Assembly (NCBI GenBank): GCA_964457755.1
Contig: CAYWGC010000002.1
Location: 62,001 to 126,000, forward strand
Direction: 5' to 3'
Origin: Tharpella sp964457755
GTDB lineage: Bacteria; Desulfobacterota; Anaeroferrophillalia; Anaeroferrophillales; Tharpellaceae
DNA length: 64,000 bases
Positions 33,718-41,403 of this stretch are shown here, piece by piece. Below the pieces are notes generated by a model. The model was not told the DNA's origin. It did no database searches and saw only the letters and a list, made by a program, of their open reading frames with translations. The stretch's first letter is position 1; each line of letters starts with the position of its first letter. The position numbers and the translations under genes were made by a program.

Positions 33718-34386
33718 ATGTTGAAATTAAAACGGGAAACTCTGAAAAAACGACGTCTTCGGGTACTTGACATTATCTTGGGCTTGTCCCGTCTCTACCC
33801 CTTAGCCACTTGTGGGCTTATCTACCATAACTCGATTGAACTTCTGGTGGCGGTTATTCTGTCGGCCCAATGCACCGATGTCCGAGTTAACCTGGTAACT
33901 CCGGCTCTTTTTGCGCGTTATCCCGATGTTAAAGCTTTTGCGCAAGCTTCGCGCGCCGATCTCGAAGAGGCGATCAAAAGCACCGGTTTTTTTCGTAATA
34001 AAGCAAAAAATATCCAACTTTGCTGCCAACAGTTATTGGTCAGGCATGGTGGCAGAATTCCGCCTTCTTTAACTGAGATGGTAAAACTCCCCGGAGTTGG
34101 CCGCAAAACGGCCAATGTGGTTTTGGGGGAGCTCTATGGTCTGCAGGGGGTTGTGGTTGATACCCATGTTAAACGTTTGAGTTACTTGTTGGGTTTGACC
34201 AGAAGTGAAGATCCTGTCAAAATTGAGCAACAGCTGATGCAGGTGGTGCCGGAAAAAGCCTGGAACCTATTTTCCCATCTCTTGATCTATCATGGTCGCA
34301 ATCTTTGTCCGGCGCGGCGCCCCGGATGTGAGATCTGCCCGCTACTTAAAAGTTGCCCGGAAGGGAACAAGAAAGTATTTACATGA
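33718..34386 (+). CDS. nth: Endonuclease III
   Basis: A DNA N-glycosylase/AP lyase for oxidised pyrimidines. Seen: 222 residues, helix-hairpin-helix LPGVGRKTANVVLG with catalytic Lys130, VVDTH with catalytic Asp148, and a C-terminal [4Fe-4S] cluster motif C-x6-C-x2-C-x5-C at Cys197, 204, 207 and 213. All key residues are intact. It follows the Rossmann-like gene by 15 bp and overlaps ampD by 4 nt (ATGA), so it belongs to the same transcript. Confidence 0.96.
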   Translation: MLKLKRETLKKRRLRVLDIILGLSRLYPLATCGLIYHNSIELLVAVILSAQCTDVRVNLVTPALFARYPDVKAFAQASRADLEEAIKSTGFFRNKAKNIQLCCQQLLVRHGGRIPPSLTEMVKLPGVGRKTANVVLGELYGLQGVVVDTHVKRLSYLLGLTRSEDPVKIEQQLMQVVPEKAWNLFSHLLIYHGRNLCPARRPGCEICPLLKSCPEGNKKVFT

Positions 34387-34913
34387 TTAAAGATTTCACC
34401 ATTGTTGATATTCCAAGCCCTAATTATGATGAACGTCCTCCAGGTATGGTGATCGATCTCGTCGTCATTCATGCGATCAGCTTGCCGCCGGGTAAATTTG
34501 GCAACGGTCGGGTAGTCGATTTTTTTACGAACACACTGGATCTGCAAGCGGATCCCTATTTTACTGAAATTGCTGAACTTAAAGTATCATCACACTATTT
34601 TATTGAGCGCCAGGGAGAAGTTATTCGTTTTGTGAAGGATGAAAAAAGGGCCTGGCATGCCGGGGTCAGTCATTTTCAGGGACGCTATAACTGTAACGAT
34701 TTTTCTCTCGGTATAGAACTTGAAGGCGATGACTTTACTTTTTTCAGTGAAATTCAATACCAACGTTTAAATGATCTGTTGCGGCTTATAAGAAGGCGCT
34801 GGCCGGCTGTGACCGGTGACGGGATTGTTGGGCATTGTCATGTAGCACCGCAACGCAAAACCGATCCCGGGCCATTTTTTGACTGGTCTAAGATAGGAGT
34901 AGATATTGTCTGA
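34383..34913 (+). CDS. ampD: 1,6-anhydro-N-acetylmuramyl-L-alanine amidase (AmpD)
   Basis: Cleaves the peptide from anhydro-muropeptides in the cytoplasm during peptidoglycan recycling. Seen: 176 residues, the amidase_2 fold with the first zinc His in VVIHAISLPPGKFG (near 30), SSHYFIERQGEV (near 72) and the C-terminal GHCHVAPQRKTDPGPFFDW (split zinc His and catalytic region near 150-168). No signal peptide, as expected for the cytosolic AmpD. The start ATG overlaps the nth stop; an upstream frame start at 34353 lies inside nth and is not used. nagZ and namZ follow directly. Confidence 0.95.
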   Translation: MIKDFTIVDIPSPNYDERPPGMVIDLVVIHAISLPPGKFGNGRVVDFFTNTLDLQADPYFTEIAELKVSSHYFIERQGEVIRFVKDEKRAWHAGVSHFQGRYNCNDFSLGIELEGDDFTFFSEIQYQRLNDLLRLIRRRWPAVTGDGIVGHCHVAPQRKTDPGPFFDWSKIGVDIV

Positions 34914-35901
34914 GAAAAAAATCAGCCAACTTTTGATGCTGGGGGTCGCCGGCGAGGGTCTGTCATCTTTTGAGCGCTCAGTTTTTAAACGATATCCTCC
35001 AGGCGGAGTGATCCTCTTTGCCCGTAACTGTATTGACCCACAAAAAACCAGAAGGCTTATTGCCGAACTCCAGGAGATCGCAATTGCGGCCAGTGGTTTG
35101 CCCCTGATTGTTGCCATTGATCAGGAAGGTGGGTCCGTGACTCGCTTAAAGGTGGGTTTCCCGGATTTTCCTGGTGCTACTTTTTTAGGTTTGCAAGATG
35201 ACCTGGAAAAGACCCGGCGGACGGCACAATCACTCGGGAAAGCTCTGTTTGAGATTGGTATAAACTGTAATCTGGCTCCAGTTGCCGATCTTTACAACGA
35301 TTCCAGTCGAGTTCTGTTTAAGCGTTGTTTTGGAAAAGATCCTGGAATGGTTGCAGATCATGTCAAAGCCTATATTGAGGGGCTCCAGAGTTGTGGGATT
35401 GCTGCTTGTGTTAAACATTTCCCCGGTCATGGCACAGTCACCAGTGATAGCCATAAGATGTTACCGGTTTCAACCATTAAGCGGTCGGAGTTAGATTCTC
35501 ATCTTAGACCTTTTGCGGCGGCCATTAATGCCGGAGTGAAGGTTATGATGGCAGCCCATCTCAGGTTTCCTGAAATTGATTCAAGGTCAGTGCCCTTCTC
35601 ACCCCTTTTTTTAAACGATATTGCCCGTCTTGAGATGGGCTTTTCCGGCTTGCTGATTTCAGATGATCTTGATATGGCGGCTGTGTCTGAGAGGCCTCTG
35701 CCTGAGGTCATGATTGAAGGGCTCAAAGCTGGTCTAGATATGGCACTTTGGGGCCGCAACCTGAAGCCGGTTGCAGACCCTGAACCGGTGCTGGCCGGTT
35801 TTTGTCAAAATATGCAAAATTGTGGTTTGCACAAAGAGTTGCTGCAAGCTAAAATGGATAGGGTTGGGCATTTGCGGAACTTCTTTTTTGATAAAATTTA
35901 A
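34906..35901 (+). CDS. nagZ: Beta-N-acetylhexosaminidase NagZ (GH3)
   Basis: Removes N-acetylglucosamine from GlcNAc-anhydroMurNAc peptides in cell-wall recycling. Seen: 331 residues, GH3 family, DQEGGSVTRL near 69-78, the NagZ signature KHFPGHGTVTSDSH at about 170-183 with the catalytic His/Asp dyad, and SDDLDMAAVS near 250 with the nucleophile Asp. It starts at TTG 34906, with GGAG at 34896-34899 and 6-nt spacing. It overlaps ampD by 8 nt. No signal peptide is present. The gene order ampD-nagZ-namZ makes a compact recycling module. Confidence 0.95.
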   Translation: MSEKKISQLLMLGVAGEGLSSFERSVFKRYPPGGVILFARNCIDPQKTRRLIAELQEIAIAASGLPLIVAIDQEGGSVTRLKVGFPDFPGATFLGLQDDLEKTRRTAQSLGKALFEIGINCNLAPVADLYNDSSRVLFKRCFGKDPGMVADHVKAYIEGLQSCGIAACVKHFPGHGTVTSDSHKMLPVSTIKRSELDSHLRPFAAAINAGVKVMMAAHLRFPEIDSRSVPFSPLFLNDIARLEMGFSGLLISDDLDMAAVSERPLPEVMIEGLKAGLDMALWGRNLKPVADPEPVLAGFCQNMQNCGLHKELLQAKMDRVGHLRNFFFDKI

Positions 35902-35928
35902 TGCCACAGGTCAAAACTTTTCTTTTTG

Positions 35929-35952
35929 AACCACAGAGATCACAGAGACTCC
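35929..35952. repeat. ACCACAGAGATCACAGAGA short-period repeat before namZ
   Basis: Two copies of a CACAGAGA unit 11 nt apart, ending 4 nt before the namZ start at 35956. It leaves no recognisable Shine-Dalgarno for namZ. It belongs to the intergenic short-period family. Confidence 0.6.
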
Positions 35953-35955
35953 TGT

Positions 35956-37125
35956 ATGGTTAAACTTGGTTTAGAAAATTTTCTTGAATCGGCGCAAGCT
36001 CTTCCGCCGGGCTCTCGGGCAGCCTTTTTAACCCATCAGGCGGCGGTTGATAGTCGTGGGATAACCTCTTTGGAGCGCGTGCGTCAGGCCTTTCCCGATC
36101 TGGTGCAGGCGGTTTGGAGTCCACAGCACGGTTTTTATGGTGATCGTCAGGCCAATATGATCGCATCTCAGGATTTCTCTGATCCTTTATCCGGCTTGCC
36201 GGTTTACAGTCTCTATGGAGAAAAGCGACAGCCAACCCCGGAGATGTTTTTAGGAATCGACCTGGTGCTGGTTGATCTGGTCGATGTCGGTTGTCGCGTT
36301 TACACTTATATCTGGACTCTCTATCTACTGCTCAAGGCGGCCGCAGAAGCCGGGGTTAAGGTTTTCGTACTTGATCGTCCCAACCCACTGGGAGGGCAGG
36401 AGGTTGAAGGAAATCTCACGCGTTTTGATCACATCTCTTTTGTTGGTTTATATCCATTGCCAATGCGCCACGGTCTAACCGTTGGCGAATTGGCCCTCTA
36501 TTTTAAACGCTATGAGGGGATCGATGTCGAGCTTTATATTATTGAGATGAAGGGCTGGTCACGGTACTCATATTTTAACGAAAGCGGACTTTTCTGGGTC
36601 TTACCTTCCCCCAATATGCCAACTTTAGGGACAGCATTAGTATATCCGGGCCAGGTTTTGTTGGAAGGAAGCAATCTCTCCGAAGGTCGCGGCACAACTC
36701 TACCGTTTGAGTTGTGCGGGGCTCCTTTCATAGATCCCAGAGCTTTGTTGGCAGAGATTGATTCTCGCGCTGCAAGTGGACTATTTCTGCGCCCTACCTG
36801 GTTTACGCCGACTTTTGATAAGTGGGTCGGTGAACTCTGCGGTGGCTTGCAGTTGTATGTTGTAGATCTGAATAAATTTTCACCATACCATTTTACTTTG
36901 GCGCTGCTTAAAGCTGTTATCAGGCTTTATCCTAATGATTTTTCCTGGCTTGCGCCACCATATGAATATGAGTATGAGAAACTTCCCATTGATATTCTGA
37001 CTGGTGATCCAGCTATCCGTCTGGCTCTCGAAAATAACGGTGACCTTATTCGGCTAGCAAAAACCTGGGAACCTGTTCTTGAAGAATTTTGTGATCAGTG
37101 TTGCAATGTGCAAATCTATAGATGA
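35956..37125 (+). CDS. namZ: DUF1343 protein, NamZ-type exo-beta-N-acetylmuramidase
   Basis: Members of this family (GH171) release terminal N-acetylmuramic acid from peptidoglycan fragments. Seen: 389 residues with the family blocks WSPQHGFYGDRQANM (near 50-65), VYSLYG, GIDLVLVDLVDVGCRVYTYIWT (split near 105-125), FVLDRPNPLGG (near 135), PSPNMPTLGTALVYPG and LSEGRGTTLPFELCGAPF. There is no signal peptide, so it is predicted cytoplasmic here. The in-frame TTG at 35926 reads through the CACAGAGA repeat; ATG 35956 is preferred. It follows ampD and nagZ and probably completes a MurNAc/GlcNAc salvage set. Confidence 0.88.
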   Translation: MVKLGLENFLESAQALPPGSRAAFLTHQAAVDSRGITSLERVRQAFPDLVQAVWSPQHGFYGDRQANMIASQDFSDPLSGLPVYSLYGEKRQPTPEMFLGIDLVLVDLVDVGCRVYTYIWTLYLLLKAAAEAGVKVFVLDRPNPLGGQEVEGNLTRFDHISFVGLYPLPMRHGLTVGELALYFKRYEGIDVELYIIEMKGWSRYSYFNESGLFWVLPSPNMPTLGTALVYPGQVLLEGSNLSEGRGTTLPFELCGAPFIDPRALLAEIDSRAASGLFLRPTWFTPTFDKWVGELCGGLQLYVVDLNKFSPYHFTLALLKAVIRLYPNDFSWLAPPYEYEYEKLPIDILTGDPAIRLALENNGDLIRLAKTWEPVLEEFCDQCCNVQIYR

Positions 37126-37236
37126 TGTTGCTCTCATAGTCGACTAAAGCGTTAGTTTGACATGATATATTAACTGCCGTATAACTGTTTGGTAAATGTT
37201 TAAACAATTTTGTAAAATATGTTTAGGGGTGGAACT

Positions 37237-37734
37237 ATGAATAAACCGAGTAAAGTAATCTTCGTTTTATTGTTTATTATGGTCGTTGGTTATTTTTTTT
37301 CAGGATGTGCCGGTAATTGTGGTTACGAGCGTGGGGCCCGTGTAACTCCAGCTTTTATCGCGGCAAGTGGAGCTAAAGTTTACGTCCATCCGCCCCAAGA
37401 TCAAACCCTCTCCGGCTGGATGGAGATCTATATTGATATGGAGCTTGAACATTTAGGCTTCGCACTGGTCGAAGACCCCCATGCTAGTGATCTTATAGCC
37501 TACTATTCTTATGCCTACGACCCTTCAGAAACTTCCTACATCCGTAACTTCTTGATTGTTTTCAAACCCTATCCCGGAGACGATTCGGCGCTTATGGCTT
37601 CAGCCAGCTGTTATCATCGCTGCTCATCTTCATTTACTCAGGCTGGCGGCCAGGAGGTCCATGAAGCCTTTACTGCCTTGAGAGAAGAGCTCAATGCGGT
37701 GGCTAAAACTGAGTACAAGGATTCCTGGTTTTGA
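37237..37734 (+). CDS. Predicted lipoprotein, DUF4136-like
   Basis: A small outer- or inner-membrane lipoprotein of unknown role. Seen: 165 residues, a type II signal peptide with hydrophobic stretch VIFVLLFIMVVGYFF followed by the lipobox SGC (Cys near 25), and a mature part containing KVYVHPPQDQTLSGWMEIYIDMELEHLGF (split), then ASDLIAYYSYAYD. The alternating pattern recalls DUF4136-type lipoproteins, but this is a loose match. ATG 37237 follows AGGGGTGG; an upstream ATG at 37219 would add six residues before the positive n-region. It is monocistronic and convergent with the ferredoxin gene. Confidence 0.75.
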   Translation: MNKPSKVIFVLLFIMVVGYFFSGCAGNCGYERGARVTPAFIAASGAKVYVHPPQDQTLSGWMEIYIDMELEHLGFALVEDPHASDLIAYYSYAYDPSETSYIRNFLIVFKPYPGDDSALMASASCYHRCSSSFTQAGGQEVHEAFTALREELNAVAKTEYKDSWF

Positions 37735-37761
37735 GTCTAAATAAGATGGTTAGTTATTGTC

Positions 37762-38508
37762 TTATTTCAATACCTTGCCTTTAAGATTAATGACCATCTC
37801 TTTAACCGGGGTGACTTTTTCAGCCTTTTTTAAAGCGTTTTTGACGGCCACCGGGAAACCTGAACAGCATGGGACTTCCATGGTGACTACGGTTACACTT
37901 TTGATCTCATTTTTTACGAACATTTCGCTGAAACGTTCTTCATAATCAGCTAGATCATCAAATTTCGGACAGCCCATCATGACGACGTGGTCACTCAATA
38001 ATTCCTGGTGCAGGGCGGCATAGGCTACGGCCGCGCAGTCCGCCAGGACAAGGATGTCGGCATTGTTGAGGAAAGGGGCGTGGGCCGGAATCAGGCGAAT
38101 TTGTACCGGCCAATGGCCGAGGGCGGAAGCTGGGGCTGGACTGCTGGCAGTTTCTTTATTGTCGTTGCAATTCGAAAAAGTTTGCATTTGAGTCGAGGGG
38201 CAACCGCAGGCCAAAGTTTCAAGTCCATTTGAACTCTTTTTGTCAGTTTCGTTGTCTTCTTCACGGTCTTTAAGGTACTCTTCAACTGCTTCGGGGTCGA
38301 AATCTTCGGCCATTCTCTCAACTATCGAGATCGCTCCCTGCGGGCAATCGCCCAGGCAGGCACCGAGGCCATCACAATATTTCTCGGCAACAGTTTTAGC
38401 CTTACCGTTAATTATTTGGATAGCTCCTTCATCACAAGCTGGAACGCACTGGCCGCAGCCGTCACATAACTCTTCATCAATCTCGATAATATTACGTAAA
38501 ATCTTCAT
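37762..38508 (-). CDS. 4Fe-4S ferredoxin-domain protein with extra Cys-containing domain
   Basis: An iron-sulfur electron-transfer or sensor protein. Seen: 248 residues; the N-terminal two-cluster ferredoxin domain has C-x2-C-x2-C-x3-C (CDGCGQCVPAC near 15-25) and a variant second motif CDGLGACLGDC near 45-55. There is an acidic linker (about 70-100) with a CGCPS motif. The C-terminal half has HAPFLNNADILVLADCAAVAYA, MGCPKFDDL and VPCCSGFPVAVKNAL, a pattern seen in ferredoxin-linked proteins of anaerobes. It is 54 bp downstream of the HD gene on the same strand and probably in its operon. Likely redox-linked; no reaction is assigned. Confidence 0.8.
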   Translation of the reverse strand: MKILRNIIEIDEELCDGCGQCVPACDEGAIQIINGKAKTVAEKYCDGLGACLGDCPQGAISIVERMAEDFDPEAVEEYLKDREEDNETDKKSSNGLETLACGCPSTQMQTFSNCNDNKETASSPAPASALGHWPVQIRLIPAHAPFLNNADILVLADCAAVAYAALHQELLSDHVVMMGCPKFDDLADYEERFSEMFVKNEIKSVTVVTMEVPCCSGFPVAVKNALKKAEKVTPVKEMVINLKGKVLK

Positions 38509-38561
38509 AGTACTTCTCCATTATTTAAGTGACTTATCCAGATCATCTGGGTTAATTACAA

Positions 38562-39293
38562 TCAATTTATTATAATACTTTTAGTGGCCAGTTCGCGCCC
38601 GCTAGTGGTCGAAAAATCTTCTTTAATATGGGCTGCAAATTCAGTTTCAGAAAAAGGTTTCTCTTTATTCTGGGTTTGCAGGTGATAGATTTGGATGGCA
38701 TCCTGGACGCACTTATAATCAAGATTTTCATGCTCTCCAGGGTGATAAATGTGGTCAAGGATGGCTAGAACCTTTTCACTTAACTCCTCTTTGGCATTGA
38801 GTCCTTCCAGGAGCTCTCGACTCAAACGGACGGTCTCTTTTTCCAGATCTTCCAGTGATGGTTTTATCTCGCTTTTGTCCGCCAGTTTAGCTCCGATATT
38901 GTGGAGGTAGGCGGCACAGAGGACGACGGCCGGACTGGCTCCCTCTTCGGGCACAATTTTAGCTGCAAAACGGGCCACTTTGGTTGCCTGGCCGATATTT
39001 TTAAAATCTTTATGAAAATGTAGCTTCATTTTGAGGGCGACTCGATCTTTAAGGAGGTCATCCCGGCTGGCAAGCAGTTCGGGCGGCAGTTCTCCCATGC
39101 ATTGTTCAGCGTATTGACAGTAGGAGGCACAGCCAAAATCCATTTTGGGATTGACTACCTGTTTACCGCAACCTTTGCATTTACAGGTGGTCTGATCCTT
39201 GAAAAACTCGATTTCAGTACCGCATTCGGGACATTTTGAGTCGAAGATCGCATCGTGTTTCCAGTAACGGGAATCCTGTCCGGGACAACGCAT
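38562..39293 (-). CDS. HD-domain protein with N-terminal zinc-ribbon/cysteine-rich region
   Basis: Seen: 243 residues. The N terminus (about 1-60) is Cys-rich: a CPECG...CKCKGCG zinc ribbon and then CASYCQYAEQC, which could hold a second metal or iron-sulfur site. An HD-type metal-dependent phosphohydrolase domain follows (AAYLHNIGAKLADKS, where the usual HD doublet is HN, then LAILDHIYHPGEH). ATG 39293 has GGAG with 8-nt spacing; a start at 39317 is less good. Known: such HD proteins occur beside hybrid-cluster-protein and ferredoxin genes in sulfate reducers. With HN in place of HD, catalysis is uncertain. First gene of the leftward pair. Confidence 0.78.
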   Translation of the reverse strand: MRCPGQDSRYWKHDAIFDSKCPECGTEIEFFKDQTTCKCKGCGKQVVNPKMDFGCASYCQYAEQCMGELPPELLASRDDLLKDRVALKMKLHFHKDFKNIGQATKVARFAAKIVPEEGASPAVVLCAAYLHNIGAKLADKSEIKPSLEDLEKETVRLSRELLEGLNAKEELSEKVLAILDHIYHPGEHENLDYKCVQDAIQIYHLQTQNKEKPFSETEFAAHIKEDFSTTSGRELATKSIIIN

Positions 39294-39372
39294 AATATTT
39301 TCTCCAATGTTTGGCACATAATTTAAACTGTATTGATTCTGTATCTTTTAATCTTTTTAATATATAAATTCT

Positions 39373-39386
39373 TTGACTTAAGTCAA
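39373..39386. promoter_or_regulatory. Perfect Fnr/HcpR-like palindrome TTGACTTAAGTCAA
   Basis: A 14-bp perfect dyad, TTGAC-N4-GTCAA, in the divergent promoter region. It is 80 bp from the HD gene start and 113 bp from the Crp/Fnr gene start. It differs from the Fnr box TTGAT-N4-ATCAA only at the fifth base of each half. The adjacent Crp/Fnr regulator is the natural ligand. Confidence 0.7.
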
Positions 39387-39498
39387 CCTGGTGAAATATT
39401 ATTGGGAATATGTTATTGCTGATTTCAGTTGGCTGCTTTAGTATCTTCAAACCGTTAAAAAATCTGCGAATTTTTGCAATAGATTTTTATGGTGAAAT

Positions 39499-40197
39499 AT
39501 GGTCGATTCAAAAGATAAATCCTTGGTTGAATGGCTTGGTGAGACCTCGCTTTTTGACGGGATGGAGGAGCTGCATCTGCGTGCCTTGAGCGGGATTGCC
39601 ATGGTTGTCAGCTATAAAAAGCGAGCAGCTATTTTCAGTGAAGGTGATCAAGGTAATGGTTTCTATCTGGTAAAAGAGGGCAAAGTTAAGATTTATATGA
39701 TCTCTCCAGATGGCAAAGAACAAATTTTACATATTTTCGGTCCCGGTGAACCGTTTGGTGAGGTTCCGGTATTTGCTGGTAAAAGTTTTCCCGCTCATGC
39801 TATGGCTCTGGAAAACAGTCGCTTGGTTTTTTTGCCCCGGGATGATTTTATTGCTCTGGTTGCCGCCAATCCGGCTTTGGCCCTCAATCTGTTGGCAGCT
39901 CTCTCAATGCGGTTGCGGCAGTTTACCAAGATGATTGACGCCCTCTCTTTAAAAGAGGTTCCCGGTCGTCTCGCGGCTCATCTCCTGTTTCTCAGCGAAA
40001 AACAGTCGGATGGGGACCATTTAAAGTTAGAACTCTCCAAAACTCAGCTTGCCAGTTTGTTAGGAACAATTCCGGAAACTCTCTCAAGGATGTTGAGTAA
40101 GTTGCAAAGGGAGGGGTTTATCACGATTGAGGGTGCCAGTATCTCAATTGTTGATCGCCAAGGACTTGCAGAACTGGCTGAAATTGGTAAATTTTGA
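39499..40197 (+). CDS. Crp/Fnr family transcriptional regulator (HcpR-like by context)
   Basis: A dimeric DNA-binding regulator. Seen: 232 residues; a cyclic-nucleotide-binding-like beta-roll (about 15-125, GNGFYLVKEGKVKIYMISPDG then FGPGEPFGEVPVFAG, each split); a dimer helix (about 130-150); and a C-terminal winged helix with recognition helix GTIPETLSRMLSKLQREG near 190-208. The E-SR recognition triad (ETLSR) matches Fnr-type TTGA half-sites. No N-terminal Cys cluster like Fnr is present, so an oxygen-sensing [4Fe-4S] is unlikely; a heme or other ligand is possible. It diverges from the HD-ferredoxin operon across the palindrome at 39373. Confidence 0.9.
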   Translation: MVDSKDKSLVEWLGETSLFDGMEELHLRALSGIAMVVSYKKRAAIFSEGDQGNGFYLVKEGKVKIYMISPDGKEQILHIFGPGEPFGEVPVFAGKSFPAHAMALENSRLVFLPRDDFIALVAANPALALNLLAALSMRLRQFTKMIDALSLKEVPGRLAAHLLFLSEKQSDGDHLKLELSKTQLASLLGTIPETLSRMLSKLQREGFITIEGASISIVDRQGLAELAEIGKF

Positions 40198-40201
40198 TGG
40201 C

Positions 40202-41320
40202 CTAGATATCTAAATGAAGTTTCTGGCCGACCATTATCTTTGAACTTTTAAGCTTGTTGATTTTTTTTAGTTTTGTAATCGGGATCTTAAAGCGACGACT
40301 GATTGCCCCCAGCGTGTCGCCGGTTCTGACGGTGTATTTTTGCCGGTTCTGGCTGGTTACTTTTGCTAAAGGCTTCAATTTTTTTAGAACAGATGCAACT
40401 TTATGCTTACTGCCTTCCGGGAGATTTAGGTTGAACTGACCACTGGGAAGCTTTTTGCTGACCAAGTGGTGGTTTAATCTCTTCAGAGTATGGTAGGCTA
40501 AGCCTGATTTGAGAGCGAAGTCGGCCAGTGAGAATTCATTTTTCAGTTTTAATGAAAGCGGTTGGGTCGGCAAAGGTTTATAGTGTTGGTCGGCAGAGAT
40601 TGTAAAGCCGTAAGCTTGAGGATCAGTAAGAATTATTTTAATGGCCGCTAATCGATAGAGGTAACGTTCACTCTCTTCGGGTAGGCTGAGTTGGTAGTAA
40701 TTATTTGAGTGCTGTTCATGTATGGCATTAGTTACCCTTCGTTCTCCGCAATTGTACGCCGCTAATGCTAAAGACCAATTTGAAAATTTCTCTTTGAGAA
40801 AAGCCAGGTATCGTAGGGCTGATTCGGTTGCGGCTAGAGGGTCGAGCCTTTCGTCTATCGAGTTGGTGATGCGCAGGCCCTGATGGCGGCCGGTATGTTT
40901 CATGAATTGCCAGAGACCCGCGGCGCCGGCCCGGGAGTGAATATCTTCGATTAAAGAGCTTTCAGCCACCGGCAGGAATTTCAAATCATCGGGCAGGCCA
41001 GCATCTTTCAGCTTTTTCCCAAAAAACGGAAGGTAGCGGGAACAGCGTTTCAACCACATCAAAACTTGAGCTCGATTATGGACTGCAATCGTGAATTCCC
41101 GGTCGAGCATTTCCCGGCTATATTGTTCTTGCAAGGGGAGAGGTTCACCGCAGAAAGAGAAGCTTTCAGGTACTTTGAAACAGGGTACGCATTGACATTC
41201 AGTCTCAGTCTCTGCTGTTGGTTGTTTGTCAGCCCCGGCTGGAGAGCTGTTTACCATTGCTAAAAAGAACCCGATGGCAAGGATAATATATTTGATTTTA
41301 TAAGCTTTTTTGCAGTACAT
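40202..41320 (-). CDS. Membrane-bound lytic transglycosylase (MltD-like) with LysM domain
   Basis: Cleaves the glycan strand of peptidoglycan to give anhydro-muropeptides, the substrates of AmpD and NagZ. Seen: 372 residues, a signal peptide (about 1-30), and a soluble-lytic-transglycosylase (SLT) domain with the catalytic Glu in VAESSLIEDIHSRAGAAGLWQFM (split near 115-140) and ALAAYNCGERRV near 195. The C-terminal LysM (YTVRTGDTLGAISRRF near 325-340, ending GQKLHLDI) binds peptidoglycan. Only one LysM is present; MltD of E. coli has two. It is convergent with the Crp/Fnr gene, 4 bp apart. Confidence 0.92.
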   Translation of the reverse strand: MYCKKAYKIKYIILAIGFFLAMVNSSPAGADKQPTAETETECQCVPCFKVPESFSFCGEPLPLQEQYSREMLDREFTIAVHNRAQVLMWLKRCSRYLPFFGKKLKDAGLPDDLKFLPVAESSLIEDIHSRAGAAGLWQFMKHTGRHQGLRITNSIDERLDPLAATESALRYLAFLKEKFSNWSLALAAYNCGERRVTNAIHEQHSNNYYQLSLPEESERYLYRLAAIKIILTDPQAYGFTISADQHYKPLPTQPLSLKLKNEFSLADFALKSGLAYHTLKRLNHHLVSKKLPSGQFNLNLPEGSKHKVASVLKKLKPLAKVTSQNRQKYTVRTGDTLGAISRRFKIPITKLKKINKLKSSKIMVGQKLHLDI

Positions 41321-41403
41321 AAGGAGCTATCTAGTATTTTTTTTGATTTTCGTCAACCTAGATGGTCTGAAACCTATAACTGATGTTTAAAATTTAATTT
41401 TCG

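Noticed and set aside
40202..40260. Possible shared terminator between Crp/Fnr and lytic transglycosylase genes
   Set aside because: The 4-bp convergent gap leaves no room and no hairpin with a T-tract was seen.
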